Of a stretch of 64,000 bases of DNA, positions 1-12,796 are shown one piece after another. Below the pieces are notes generated by a model. The model was given only the letters and a program-made list of their open reading frames with translations, was not told the DNA's origin and did not search any database. A program made the position numbers and the translations under genes. The stretch is from Symsagittifera roscoffensis (taxonomy: Eukaryota; Xenacoelomorpha; Acoela; Convolutidae). Location: assembly GCF_963678635.1 (NCBI RefSeq), contig NC_087070.1, positions 38,824,600-38,888,599 on the forward strand, written 5' to 3'. How positions within the stretch are numbered: the first letter of the stretch is position 1; every line of letters starts with the position of its first letter.

Positions 1-544
1 ACTGAAATAAAACATTTTCTGTTAATATTGACTTCGATTTTGTGAGAAAGGCATTTAGCCAATAGAAACGCTTAGCGATTTTGATTGGTTGAAAAGTACA
101 ACAGTGCCGAAAAAGGCGGGAAGTTTTCAGAATAATTTAAACTCATTTTCTAACATTTTCTAAAGAGCGCGAAGTTACTGAAGCTAAGTAAGAAAATAAA
201 TCCGGGCCATTAAAGTTAATAATGACCGATTAGATAATAAGCAGATGAATTTTCAAGACCGAAAAATTCTTATGATTTTGAACTCATTAATCTGGATGAT
301 TATATGAATAGTAATGCGGTTGTAACCCGCAATTTGTAAAATTTTTGATTATTTTCCACTGAAATAAAACATTTTCTGTTAATATTGACTTCGATTTTGT
401 GAGAAAGGCATTTAGCCAATAGAAACGCTTAGCGATTTTGATTGGTTGAAAAGTACAACAGTGCCGAAAAAGGCGGAAAGTTTTCAGAATAATTTAAACT
501 CATTTTCTAACATTTTCTAAAGAGCGCGAAATTACTGAAGCTAA
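1..544. repeat. Direct repeat pair, ~187 bp
   Basis: Bases 1-187 recur nearly unchanged at 358-544 (offset 357). Both copies begin ACTGAAATAAAACATTTTC and run to ACTGAAGCTAA, with only a few substitutions. The first copy starts at the window edge, so the array may extend leftwards. No coding potential is visible, and the spacer 188-357 is unique AT-rich sequence. Confidence 0.9.
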
Positions 545-891
545 TTAACAAAGAAAATCACTCCAATTTTGGCGCCAAAATGTCTGCAACTGCAAATTAA
601 ACATTTATTTTGGCACCAAAATGTCTAAAGTGCAATTCTTCTTGCTCAAAATCTTAAAGTGGCACTTAAGATTGTAAACATTCGCCGTTTAGTTTTTGAT
701 TGCAGCACTGAATATGTTAAAATTAGTTCAAATTTTCGGCACTGTTGAACAAAGTTTTCATTTTCTGCATTGTTGAACTAATTCTTTTTTTTGGCACTGT
801 TGAATTTTGGCACTGTTGTACTGCCCCGATCTACTTAACACTACACCTTAATTTATATACTTACAAACCTACACCCCATAAATTAGCAACA

Positions 892-1246
892 GGGTGGAAC
901 CCCTCATACGCGAAGGACCGAATGAGCGAAAAAAAATCAGCCAATCAGATTTCAGTAATCTAAAATTTGGAAAGAAAGTAAACATTTTCAGGGACTGAGG
1001 ATTGGTATTGGCCGAATATAAAAACGGCAGAAATATGCAAAATTATCAAATTGTCACTGACCGCCGCCGAATTGGGACAAGTTTTATATTTCAAGGGTTT
1101 CGTTATGAAAGAAGCAAAATATTGCTTCATTTATTTCATTTTAAATGAATGGCAATTACTTCTTTATAAATTTTAATTTTGTCTTCGGTCTTTGGTCCAC
1201 AAGTTTTTTCGCCCATTCGGTCCTTCGCGCATGAGAATAGCCCCCT
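892..1246. mobile_element. MITE-like element with ~30 bp inverted ends
   Basis: The left end carries CTCATACGCGAAGGACCGAA followed by TGAGCGAAAAAA. The right end carries the inverse of CTCATGCGCGAAGGACCGAA plus TGGGCGAAAAAA. The outermost bases match less well (GGGTGGAACCCC against AGGGGGCTATT), and I could not define a target duplication. There is no transposase ORF; the 72-aa ORF overlapping the left end is chance. Its family is unassigned. Confidence 0.6.
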
Positions 1247-1935
1247 AATGAAAATTCTAATTTTGCTGCATTCTGGCTGATCGCAACTTGTACCTTAAAA
1301 TGTACCTTAATCAAATTAACGGGGGGTGTTCTCGTGAGGGAGGGGCCAATTGATAGACCTAATGATGTAAAGTTTTAACCAATCAGAATCTTTAGATGTT
1401 CCTATTGGCTAAAAAGCATGTACACATAACAGGCGTCATTATAAGCAGGAAAGAAATTATCAGCTGCGCAGCGAAGCTTTGCTGTACAATTCGTGCAGAT
1501 TCAATTTAGTTTTTTCAATTTGTTTTTACTATATCTTTTCTTCAGGTCATTTCCAATACCCGACTTCGATTTTGCAAAATTTGAAAATTCATTCATCTGC
1601 TTATTTTCTAATTGGTCAAAATTCAATTTTTTTGGCCTGGTTTTTTTCGCTTTTTATGAAAGGTTTGCGATTTCTTTGGGATTTTTGAATAGTCAATTTT
1701 AATTGGCTGAAATTAACTGAAAAAGTTTCCACATTCGGTCTCATGCTTGTATCACGTTTTGCGAGTTTTTTAAGGTTTTTGGTGACCCAGGTAGTAAGGA
1801 CTTTACCGCCATTTAAGTACACTTTGTATGGCAGTTAGGATAAATTTCTCCGAAATTCGGAACAATTTAATTCAAAATTTCCTTAAATTTTGGCATTTTA
1901 TCAGTAAATGAGAAATTACAAATGATAACCATAAA

Positions 1936-2457
1936 TTGTTCCGACTTTCGAAGAAAATGACGGAATTATTGTGCTCGGGTTGGTTTTTTCTCCAGCCCAA
2001 TTTCGATTGTTTCAATAGCAATTTTTGACGAAATTTTTTCATCATTTGAAAAATACTGTTGCTTGGAGCTCATTTTTAGAAAAAAAACTTCACCTGTAAT
2101 CATTTTTAGTAAATTTCTGGGGAGTTAAACATTATTTTGGAACAAATTTGGAACAATTAACGCGTGATCTAATTCGAGCTAATTTTGCGTAGGCGCAGAC
2201 TTAATCCGCATTAGAGCTCGTTTCTATCTGGGTTGAAGCATGCTTTTTAGTCTATTTAAAATTTGTTTTTAAGTAAATCATATCACTTTGTACTTTAAAT
2301 AGTGTGTGGGGGAGCTCAAAAAACAAACGTCAAAAAAAGTTTTTTTTTCAGTTTTTTTTCGAAAATTTCATCTGTTATTTTAATTTAATTTACTCCATAG
2401 AATTTAAAACGTAGTTGGAACGTTCAGTGTTTCACCTTGATACGAGCAGTCTTGTTT
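1936..2457 (+). mobile_element. HE-family element (Helentron/HINE-like), old copy
   Basis: This is a diverged full-length copy of the family defined best at 16375-16912. It starts TTGTTCCGACTTTCG, has the TGTGCTCGGG block, the GACAATTAACGCG-like middle and the ATACGAGCAGTCTTGTT end. The 3' hairpin is degraded here (GTGTTTCACCTTG instead of the GGGCTTCGCCC stem). It is non-coding. Confidence 0.7.
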
Positions 2458-2489
2458 GTTTTTTGCAATTAATTGAAGGTAAATAATTC

Positions 2490-2730
2490 ACAATTATTGT
2501 TCCGATTTTTAGAAAGTGAGGGAATTTCTGATCGGGTGTTTTTTCAATTTCAACATTAAAAATAGCCATTGTTACGGAATTATTTAATGCCATCTATAGA
2601 ATTTTTTGTTTTGTGCTCAAATTTAGAAAAAAATATTACATTTGATCTGTTTTTGTAAAAATTTGAGGGCTTAAAGATTGGCATTAAGATTTCTATTAAC
2701 TCGTAAGCGGAGAATCGATCCGGCTTAAGC
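2490..2730 (+). mobile_element. HE-family element, 5' fragment
   Basis: A second, more decayed 5' half of the HE family lies just downstream of the first. It has TATTGTTCCGATTTTTAGAAAG, then a GATCGGGTGTTTTTTC block, and it fades after the AACTCGTAAGCGGAGA motif. No 3' end is recognisable. Confidence 0.55.
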
Positions 2731-4299
2731 ATCGTTTTAAATTCAATTGATGCATGATATTTATTCTAGTTGATAATTTACTATATGGTAAACATTTCAA
2801 ACAATTTAAACCAATAATTAACAAAATTGAATGTTGCGTAATAATTTTCAAAAAAAAATCTAAAAAACATTTTCCATACTTTTTTATAACTCATTTTTCT
2901 TTAAAACTCATAGACATTCAAGGGCAATCGAAACCATCAGGGTGCCACATTTTTGCGAAAATTGCTGTTGACTGCTGACAAACAAAACCTATTAAGACCA
3001 ATTGATTGGAATTTTACGCTGTTCAAATTTCCTTTTTCTTTTTTTTTTTCAAAATGAGTAAATTAAATGAATAAATAAAGGAAAAGTGTTATGTCTGGTA
3101 TTTGAGAGCAAATAGGCAAGATCAGCGAACATCAAAATAGAAGATATTTTTTTCAGTGCAAATCTGTATTTGCAGACTTGCTTCACAGATTTGCGAAAAA
3201 CGAACAGAAAATTTTTCTGGGCATTAGTTTTTTCATCATTTCAATGCTAAAACCAAGATCGGTTAACAAATAAAAGAAATCAAATGACTACCAAAAATAT
3301 ACATTTAGTTCAAAAAATTGATATAAGTTTCATTTGAAGGGTATTTCTTCACCCAATGGGTTTTACCCAAGCTTTCTCGTTTTACTATTGAGAAAATTAC
3401 TGCTTAGGTTTTATTTTAATCTTTTTTAAAACTTCTTGTTTAGTAAAAAAATACATCAACACTACAATTTTATGCTTCACAAACAAATCCAAGAAGAGTG
3501 TGGAAAACCAATGAAAGTGATGATGATGATAGTAATTTCAAAAAAAAACTTTCAATAGAAAAAAAATGATAAATTGGAAGCCTTACAAATTTGTCCAGAT
3601 GAAATCTTATATGAGGCAACATATATTTTCATTGGCCCACAGATCTTCTGAAATTTAATCAAATAGAAACTGTTTGTATCAAAGGGTGGTGTGTCGACTA
3701 GCATAACAGGTTTACAAACAAAAAACTCATTGACCAGCATAAAAATTAAAACACACAGCTCAAGGAGGGCCATTGGTCAATACTTCTACATCTTGAACTG
3801 AAACAATTTGGCTTCAATCTGACTGGCTCAAACTAGCCTGGGATTTCAATTAGCCAGTAAAATTTTAGCAATATCTCGTTGTTTTCTTCATAACTTTTGG
3901 TCGATTTTTAAGCCGAACTAATAAAAAAAATAAAGATCAGGTGATTAACTATTCAAAACTTTTTCAAATCTGCTGCAGAGTTTTATAACACCAGAAAAAG
4001 AACACGGAAAATTTTTCCAGCAAAAAATGGCCATTTTTACATCTGCTCAAAATTAGGGGCTAATGGAAATCGGCTGAAGAATAAAGTGATCGCGATTGTA
4101 TTAACCAAACCAATCAGAGCAATCAGTTTTTTTGTTTTCTGCAGTTTTACTCTTCATTACTGCAAAAAGCAAAATTAGAAAACCTGGACAGAATAAGTAA
4201 AAAGACCCCAAAATTTTGTCAACATCAAAAAACATATATGCGAAAAAATATATAAATTTGTTTTCTCTTCACACTATTAACAATTTACGCGACAATCAG

Positions 4300-5282
4300 A
4301 GTTTAGTTAGAACAATTCGGTTGGAGTTTGACTGGAATATTTGTGCTCGGGGTGGTGTTTTTTCCGACAAATTTAGACTTTTTAACTAGCCATTTTTGAC
4401 GGAATTTTTTTATACCATTCAAAAGATATTGTTGTCTTGAGCTTAATTTTAACAAGACTGCTCGTGAATGTTCCGACTGCCTTTTAAGGTTTATGGAGCA
4501 GTAATAACATAAAAAAATTTAATGAAATAAAATAAAATGAATTTTTTTTTTCTAAATTTTGAAATATTTGTATGAAAGTCATCCCCCCACTCGCCATATA
4601 AAGTACAAAAGGATAGATTTAGCTCCTTGTAACAAATCAATTATGGCAAATAAGCTTCTTTCAACCAATTTGGAACGATTTCTAAGACGGATTAACTCTC
4701 CGCTTACGCGTTAATAGCGCGAATTATATCGCGCGCTAATTGTCCCAAATTGGCCAAAATGGCAATCTTTAAACCCCCATAAGTTTATGACAAATAATCA
4801 CAGGTGAAATATCTTTTCAAATTTGAGCTCAAGACAACAATACTTTTCGAATGATATTTAAAAATTCCGTCAAAAATGGCTAGTTAAAAGTCGAAATTTG
4901 TCTGAAGAAAAAAAACCCACCCCGAGCACAAATATTCCGTTACTTTCGTATAGAAAGTCGGAACAATAAGATATTTCAGCTGTGATCCTTTTTCGTAAAG
5001 TTATGGGGGTTTAAATATTGCCGTTTCGGCCAATTTGGGACAATTAACGCGCGTTACATTGGTTGAAGGAAGCTTGTTTGCCATAATGATGTGTTACTAG
5101 GAGCGAATTTATCATTTTGTATTTTATATGGCGTGTGGGGAGATGATTCTTACAAAAAATCTCTAATTAAAAAAAATTCATTTCATTTTATTACATTTAA
5201 TTTTTTCATGTTATTACTGCTCCATAGACCTCAAAAGGCAGTAAGAACATTCAGGGATTTTCCCTGCTACGAGCAGTCTTGT
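4300..5282 (+). mobile_element. HE-family element split by an inverted sister copy
   Basis: The left part (about 4300-4451) is an HE 5' half in + orientation, with GTGCTCGGGGTGG and the TTTTTGACGGAATTTTTTT block. It breaks off inside the AGCTTAAATTTGAAA segment. The right part (4969-5282) resumes at the next bases, AGATATTTCAGCTGTGATC, and runs to the CGAGCAGTCTTGTT end. The interruption, 4452-4968, is a complete HE copy in the opposite orientation. Confidence 0.75.
4452..4968 (-). mobile_element. HE-family element, nested inverted copy
   Basis: Read on the - strand it starts TTGTTCCGACTTTC (near 4968) and ends CGAGCAGTCTTG (near 4453). It contains the central TTAACGCGTAAGCGGAGAG-type motif. 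Its 3' GGGCTTCGCCC stem is deleted; the sequence goes directly from CGAG to the TGTTCCGAC inverted motif. Its insertion splits the + copy at 4300-5282. Confidence 0.75.
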
Positions 5283-6257
5283 TCGTTGTTTAATTTCTCA
5301 CTTGCGCAGAATTATTTTTCGCCAGAAATTCAAGTTTCTAGTTGAACGATTTTTGTTGCATTGATGTTCTGAGAATTATAGCATTCCGAACTATGCTAGT
5401 TGGTACATTTTCATGTTCAAACTCTTTTACTAGTCAATTTTTATGCTATTCGAGCGGTCACCGTATCAAAGCGAAAACTTGAAAACTTCAGACTGAACTG
5501 GAACGTTAATTGATAGCGTTTACTGATCTATAGCGCAGAAAATTTAAAATTTAAAATAAAATGTTTAGTTATTTTAGCTCGTCTGATTTTGCATTGATTT
5601 CTCAGCCAGATTAGTTTGCCGCCTAATTCTTAAAAGACAACTGGAAAAAGCAGTTTGATCAAATATCCCAAATTAAATAAGCTGTCGATTGTTCAAAGCT
5701 ATTTATTGTTTCAAGAAATGGTTACAGCTGATTGAGTTTTGAATTGAGTGTTTTATTATCTTTCAGATGGTGCCTTTCATGGAGAAAATTATAAAATACT
5801 ATAATAAAAATCAATTATAAATTAAAATGGTGCATAAAACAACAACAACTAGCTAGATAGTACGGCCAGATTTTTAAAAGTGATCACAATTCGGAGGGAG
5901 AGTGAGTTTTGTTCAATTCAGAGTAACTTTTCGTGACAAAAAACTGTTTTGCAAACATTTTTTTCAATGTTTAGAACTAAATCAAGAGTGAAAGGTCTCT
6001 AATAAAACATCGTTCACAGATATTGTGTGATAAAAACGAGTTTTACCGAGAGTGGTAGAAGAAACAGCAGGCAATTTCAACATATTTTATCACTTTATTG
6101 TAATCTTCAACTATAAGATTGTTCACTAAGTGCTTTAACTTCCACCACGTCAGCGCAACAATTACAACGTAAAATTTGATATGTTTTTCATTTGTTTCCG
6201 TTCTGAGCATCGAAAATGGAGGGGAATTTCGTCTTCTGGCATGTGTTTGTTCTTTTT
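5283..6257. other. Unassigned AT-rich stretch
   Basis: I see no supported gene, repeat family or structured RNA here. The 101-aa - strand ORF ending at 6043 has no recognisable domain, has a skewed composition and overlaps the tandem repeat that follows; I treat it as chance. Confidence 0.5.
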
Positions 6258-6950
6258 TCTTATGAATTTCTGTTTTCCACGCAAAATCTGGTGCCAAATA
6301 TTTATCAGATGTCTCATTTTCGAATGAATCAACTGTGATTCGAACCAAATTTAAAAAATGATTCGAGTGCCGAGAAAAACCGGTTGAAATTTTTGGAATT
6401 TTTGTCTAATTTCGGGCGAGTAAAACGAGCGATTAGGCCTTATAAAGACTGAAAACTTTCAATAAAAAGAAAAAAAATTACTATTTATCCAAGAAAACTA
6501 GTTTTGAACGCTTCCTTTAGCGAGATTTATGTCAAATAAGGTTCTATTCGGTTGTATATTTCTATCATCACACCGCCCACAAAAGTTAAAACTAATTTTA
6601 AAAAAAAAATTTTCTTATCAACTTCTGTTTTCCACGCAAAGTCTGGTACCAAATATTCATTGCACTGTGTCAAATGATAAGCAATTTTCCAAGCAATTCA
6701 ATTGTGCTTCGAATGGCATTTAAAAATTTATTTCAGTGTTGAGTAAAACCGATGGAAATTTTTCTGAATTTCGTCTTATTTAGGCCTTATAAAGACAATA
6801 CTTTCATTGAAAAAATTAAAAAACTAGTATTTCTCCGTGAAAACTAGCTTTGAAAGCTTCCTTCAGCGATTTATGTCAACCAACGTTCTATGCGGTTTTA
6901 TAGTTCTATCGTCACGCTACGCATAAAAACTGAAAATAATTTGAAAGAAA
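6258..6950. repeat. Diverged tandem duplication, unit ~355 bp
   Basis: The unit starting at 6258 (CTTATGAATTTCTGTTTTCC) is repeated from about 6615 (CTTATCAACTTCTGTTTTCC). Landmarks occur in the same order in both: CCACGCAAA, GGTNCCAAATATT, TTAGGCCTTATAAAGAC, GCTTCCTTNAGCGA and TTTATGTCAA. The copies differ by many substitutions and small indels, so the duplication is old. No ORF is shared between copies. Confidence 0.75.
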
Positions 6951-9900
6951 AAAACAGAAATTGTTTAATGAATGTTGTCGGAATATCATGTCCTACTTGC
7001 GCAATAAGCAGCTATCCTGATTTTTTGGTGCATTTATTTTGAAAAAAATCCACATGCTCCTCAATGAACCTTCTGCTGATTAGAGGAAGAGTAGATTGAT
7101 CTTATTTCGGTTTTTTTTCTGGCATTTCTAATCCGTGAAATGCGTCAAAGAATTTCTTAAACCTTTTTAATCGAGCAGATTGAGCCATTTTTCTGAACAG
7201 GAGAGCAAAACCTGCGTAAAATTAAATTTTTTGAATTTTTGACAATTTTATGCGACTTGGTTGACAAACTTGAGAATGCTATTGGTTTAAATATATTTTT
7301 ATGCAAAAGGAACTTTAAAAATCGATCATCAATAAACTAATTTTTTCAAAATATCAAAAACATATCATCTTAAATTTGGTCTAAATCACCTTTATTTTAG
7401 TTTTCTGAGTAGACTTTTTTATTCAAATAAAATTGCACATGCAAAATACAAATTGCACAGCTTAGGCATTAAATTTTGGAATGAATTGATGAAAATGTTG
7501 AATTAAAAACTATCTGTCTAGTTTTTAAACTGATTGTAGAAAAGGGTGGATAAACACCATTTTATGTTAGTTCAAATGCAAATAAAACACAAAATTTTAA
7601 AATCATAATAAGAAAGCCAAAGTTTACATTCGATTAAGATTGATTGTTTAGCTGAGACTTTGGCATCGAACTAACTCAACTTTGAATCCATTGAAATCAC
7701 TTTGGGTTTGTCCCCATTGCTTCTATAAATTTGGTGGTATGTCACTAAAACAGTTTATTAGCAACCCGAAAACGGGCAGACCAGATCAATAAACCAAAAA
7801 CAAAATAGCCTGATCAGTAAACCAAAAATTAAGAAAAAAGGTGTCCAGTAAACCAAAAATGAATTTTTAAACTCGCAAACAACATTTGTTTCCCTAAACT
7901 TGCCAAGTGTTATGCGCAGCATTGTAGTAAATTTAGTTATACAGCTAAGGAATTGAAATATTGCAGTCAATTAGATTGAAAAGTGATGCGCATATTTTAA
8001 GCGATGTAAGTGTTTAATATGACGCAAACGGTGGCGTAATTGTTAGATATGTTTCTTAATTGTTTCATAATTCAATTTACTGAAATGGTAATTCACTGAC
8101 ACATCAATTTACTGCAAGCAAATCAAAATTGATTGCAGACAATTTTTTTTTCAGTGCGGGCACTCTTGGTTGAATTTTCTGAACACACTTTGTTAGTTGC
8201 CCAATTAGTCCTATCTGTTCACAAAGAGTGGCTCGACGTTCTACAATTTTTGTGGTACCAAGCGTTTTAGTTGATTACAAACTAGTTAACATAGCCAATT
8301 GAAGATTGGAAAAGAGTAATGAAGTAAACATGAAAAAACACTGACTTTGTTGATAAAATCTCAACTTTCGAATTTCAAAGAAAAAATAGGTGCCCTTTAA
8401 GTTCTTTGAATTTGTAGAACAATTTATGATCGACACTTTTTTGATAAAATGGGAATCCATCTAGAGAAAACTGAATCAATAGATTAATTTTTTATTCCGC
8501 AGAAAATCTAGAAATTAAATTCCACTTTCGAAACTAGAAATCAGTTACGTTTTTTTTGCGTCATCTCCACTTTCGTATTTGGAGAGTGTTATTTACGTAA
8601 CTTCCAGCAGATGAATTTCAATTGAACTCAAAAAGTGCATATATACTTAAGTACATTAATAAATGCATCAATATGTATGAATGCTCATCTGTAGTTATTT
8701 GAGGTTTTCAAGATTTTCTGAAAAAAAAATCTGCAAGACCTATAAAAGTCTCCACTCCGTTCATAACTCTTAAAAACTTAACCAAGTTCAAACAAAGTAA
8801 GAAATTTTTTGTTATACGTGGATAAGATGAACTTTATTTTATTTAACAAAAAATTCAAGAAAAAATTTCTGCCGTAATTTGAAAAAATGCTACAATATTG
8901 AATCTGAAAAAAAACATCAAGCGTTCAAAAGCTTCAGGAAAAAATAGAGGTCAATACTTTGAATAAAGACTTTTCAAATATTGGATTTCTGCAAAAATTA
9001 CGAAGTCTGCTGAATCCACGAATCAGTATCCAACAATTCACCTTTGCCCGCAGCTAGCGTTACGATATTTCCGTTTCTCCCAAAGGTCTAATTACCTCAA
9101 GGTCTAGTTCTCATCAACCCAAGTGGTGCCCTCCGATAACTCGGCTTCGCTGTGAATAGTTTTCCAACAATTCTGCCACAGACCAGACAAAACCAAGCAA
9201 AGTTGCCTTTCTGTGTGTTTTGAACTGGAACTCAATTAGCAAAATATCACAAAAGGAAAATCTGGAATTTTGATACAATTAAATGAATGAATTTTTGCGG
9301 AAAGTTGAATGGGGAAACTTTAACCCATGAAGTTTTGCAAAAAAAGAGAGCAAAATTGTGACAATTGCATTCTTTCCATGGATGATTTTTAGACAAACTC
9401 AGCTATGAAAATTCTGACCACAACAAAGTAAATATGAAAATCAAAATTTGGAAAAAAAACTTCAAAAATTTAAAAATTAGTTGCCAATTTTTTTGTTACT
9501 TTTTTCAGCTAGGACATTTGAATGAGGTAACAATGAGCTGATCCAAGATTTGGGTAGAAAAACCCAAATATTTGACCCAACCGATGAATGATATTGAATG
9601 GAAGTTAGGATTGAATGAAGTATAATCCCAATAAACGGGCGTAAAAAGCGGAAAAATCAAAGAAATGCTCAATCTAATTTTAACAGATTTGATTAAACAA
9701 AAATTTTAACAGAAACCTTTTACGGATGATTTGTGAATTTTCGTAGGTTTTTTTGTCTGGAAACACACTGTTGCGCTTATTATTATGTTTTTTTTTTCAT
9801 TTTTCTGATTATTACTGTTATGATGATTATTTAGTTCAATATTATTCGACCTTTAACTTATTTCAGTTTCACTCAATTAAATTAGTTTCACTGAAAATTT

Positions 9901-10972
9901 CTTGATCCTGATTTCAATTGAGTTCAAAAAATTTCTTCCTCTAAGAGTTTGTAACTGCAATGAACTGCAAAAAAAATGATCAATTCAACTCGTCCGGCTT
10001 TCAATGCGAACAACTCATATAAATTGATTTGCTTAGAAGACCTTGTTATCAGGTGCACAGACACAAAAAAAAAGATCAAAATTGCTATGTCAACTGGATA
10101 ACGGAAAAGAATATGCGAAAATTGTGCAGAGTAATGACCTTACAGTTTGCAAAATTGTGAAAATAATGACCTCTAGACAACCACTACTTAATGACCATAA
10201 CCTAACAGGAAATTGCGGTCATGAATCGAATCGAGTTTTCATCTCAAGGCTGTAAAAAACCTCAATTCGATTTTTCAAACAGTTCAAAAGCCGTTGTTCC
10301 AGTCAGTGAAAAATGTCAAAAGAGAATGATAACAACATGATTGAGATAAAAAGCCTTCATTTCTTTTTGTCTAAAAACAATTGAAGCCTCGCTGGGCTCA
10401 GATTACGGTGACAGCTTTGCATAACTACTTAACAATGGTTGCAGAGCAAAAATTCCCAAAAGTTGAACTTTGGATGATGATGGAGTTTGAAGGTTTTTCT
10501 TATAAACTGATTAATATTTATTATTCAAACTTATTCAGCGGGGCTATTTTTTTGCACCCAGAATAATGTAAACCAAAAATTTTCGGAGGAATTCAAATTC
10601 AATTAAAAGTTATTCAGCTAGCAGCAATGAAAGTTGAATTTCTGGTATTTCATTCAATTTTCAGGCATTTTATTTTTCAGACTGATTGAATGCTTAGGTT
10701 GATGTTTTCATTCTTGGCGTCGAAATATAATTCATATAATACATATGAAATCATCATCATGAGCGTTGGACCAGTTGGATGAGCGCTAGGGAACCTTCGT
10801 AGGGTTGTAGTTCTGGGAAAAGCAAAATTTTTCCTAAGCTTTTTCAATAATTTCCTGTCTGCGCCGAGGCGAAACATTTCCACTTTTTTCAAAAGTAGGT
10901 AGAACTAAAGATATCGGGAGTCGTATCGAAGCAGTTTGAGGAAGTTTTTTGCAAACAAAAAAATAAAATTTT
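6951..10972. other. Unassigned AT-rich stretch
   Basis: No supported gene. Short local repeats include three AGTAAACCAAAAA-type motifs at 7785-7860, and an ORF across them only mimics a membrane segment. A less AT-rich patch at about 9010-9230 is open on the - strand for about 35 codons in more than one frame, but no domain or splice pair was recognised. Confidence 0.5.
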
Positions 10973-11199
10973 GGAGAGCGGTGGTTTAGTGATTGCGTCT
11001 CTGCCTCTCAATCGAAGGGTCGGATGTTCGAGGCCCACCATGATCCGTGCGCGTTGCTTGAAGTATCAATGTCCAGCCCAGAAAAATAGCCAACAAAATT
11101 GCATGTGTATCTTAACCAGGGGACAACAACGGTTCTCCATGATGAGTTGAACGGCTCGTATGTTGGTCCTCTCCCTTGTGAATAAACCGTTTTTTAAAA
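10973..11199 (+). mobile_element. tRNA-derived SINE
   Basis: The 5' end is tRNA-like. An A-box-like GTGGTTTAGTGATTG is followed about 30 bases later by a B-box-like GATGTTCGAGGCC. The body continues without an ORF (GTCCAGCCCAG, ACGGTTCTCC) to an AATAAACCGTTTTTTAAAA tail. Pol III promoter boxes plus a non-tRNA body and A-rich tail are the classic SINE layout. No flanking duplication was resolved, and the tRNA of origin is not clear. Confidence 0.6.
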
Positions 11200-12490
11200 C
11201 TAGCCTTAGTTAGTTAGCTAATATGCTGCCAATTTTTTCTTGTCAATTCGTCCAATTTAATGAAATATATATTGAAAGAACAAAAAGACAAAATTTCTAC
11301 TACCATCAGAGTGACGCCTAAATGGTCCAAATGCCCTTTAAAATGTCTGAAATTGACATGTGGAACAGAAAGTCATTTCTAAAGTGCGTCTAAAGTGCTA
11401 TTCCTGTGAACGAATTTTCAATTATTCAGATTTAGTTCTCGTCAGAAAGCCTTGTAATTGAACAAATTAGTTCGCCTCGATTTACTTTAAATTGATTTAT
11501 TAGGAGGTTGTTTTGCCATCAAAGTGTATCATTTCCAGAAAACGTCGCCTCAATTAATTCCTGAATGCTCCGAATGTCCTCTAAGACGTCTGAAGTAGAT
11601 TGGTTCAAAAATCAATTGTCTAAAGTGTTCTTGCGTGCTCGCAATTTCAATTTCAAATATCCAGTAATATTTCAACATTTGGACGGATTAGTTCGCCTCA
11701 ATACAATTTGAAAAAAATTCTAGTAGGATTAATTTACCGTCAAGTTGAATCAAATCCAGAAAAAAATACGTCCACTTTTATTGCTAATTAGGCTTATTGA
11801 GAGAAAAAATCCTGGAAAAAATGAAAAAATGGTTTTCAAGAAAAGTTTTTTAGTTTGAAGAAATAGATAAATATTTTTCAATTGGTCTAACAAAAATTGC
11901 GGATAAGTTGCACTTCTACCACTGAAAGTGACTTGAATTGTTTTTTTTCCTAGTGTTGCTCAATTTGGGACCAAAAAGTATCTGGGATGTATCTGGGAAG
12001 TCTTATCTATCAAGGAATTTCGCTTTCCTCAACAAAAAACGGCAATATGTTATAGTTTGCAATGCTAACTGTTGTTGTCTGTTCTATCAACGCAAGGTGC
12101 TGGAAATAAATTTAATTGGGTCAAAAAATCAAAAAATTAGAAAATCCTATGAGAAAAAAACTGTGAAAAGGAAGATTTAAAATTTTTAAAAGCGATTTCT
12201 GAGCACAAAACTACCCGTACATAACAAAAGCTTCTTGTCTGGATAGAAAATTCTTCTAATCTAATTTTCTGTGTTTTCTGTTTAGAAACTATTTATTTCT
12301 CATCTAACAATGGAAATATACATTTTCCAGAGCGACTAACCTAAAATCATTTTACCGCTCAACCTAAACAAGATAAACGTATATTCTAAATTTTTTAAAC
12401 ATACGCAATAGCCGTAGCAATACAATGCAAATTAAAACTTGTTACAACAATTGTTTCTTTGAATTAGTTTGGAACAACTACTCAAATTTC
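11200..12490. other. Unassigned AT-rich stretch
   Basis: Two loosely similar segments lie at about 11410-11540 and 11630-11760. Both carry motifs like ATTAGTTCGCCTCAAT followed by a TAGGAGG/TAGGATTAATTT-like stretch, which suggests an old duplication. No gene was recognised, and the 80-aa ORF at 11938 has no features. Confidence 0.4.
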
Positions 12491-12494
12491 TCAA

Positions 12495-12560
12495 GACGTT
12501 TAGCGGATAACGCAAACGTCTAACTACCGGGAGAGTGCGGGTTCGAGCCCCATTAGATTA
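12495..12560 (+). mobile_element. tRNA-like SINE head or tRNA pseudogene
   Basis: A short tRNA-like segment with GTTTAGCGGATAACGC in the A-box position and a near-perfect B-box, GCGGGTTCGAGCCCC. The acceptor stem does not pair convincingly and no intact cloverleaf forms, so a functional tRNA is unlikely. The sequence after it is AT-rich with no defined tail. Confidence 0.45.
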
Positions 12561-12796
12561 TTTTTTGTCTAGCTGAAAACATGTTAGATTTAGATAATTT
12601 CTGATATGATATAAGATCAAAAATAACAATTTTCAAGAAAACTCTTGATTTAATTGAAATTTTGAAAAAAAAGGGCCGGATATTTAGATTAAAAGTTAAA
12701 TATTTCTCGCCAGGAAAAAATATTTGGTACTGGTAGTGACTAGTCACACCCCAAACTGCGACGGTTCAAACCAAAGACTAATTAGGTCGTAAATAG

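Noticed and set aside
6043..6348. 101-aa - strand ORF
   Set aside because: Overlaps a diverged tandem repeat, no domain, no start or splice context.
7758..7970. - strand ORF with YWTPFFLIFGLL that looks like a GPCR TM6
   Set aside because: It is the reverse of a short AGTAAACCAAAAA repeat; no splice sites, phase or downstream TM7 support it.
12495..12560. Functional tRNA gene
   Set aside because: Good B-box but no pairing acceptor stem or full cloverleaf.
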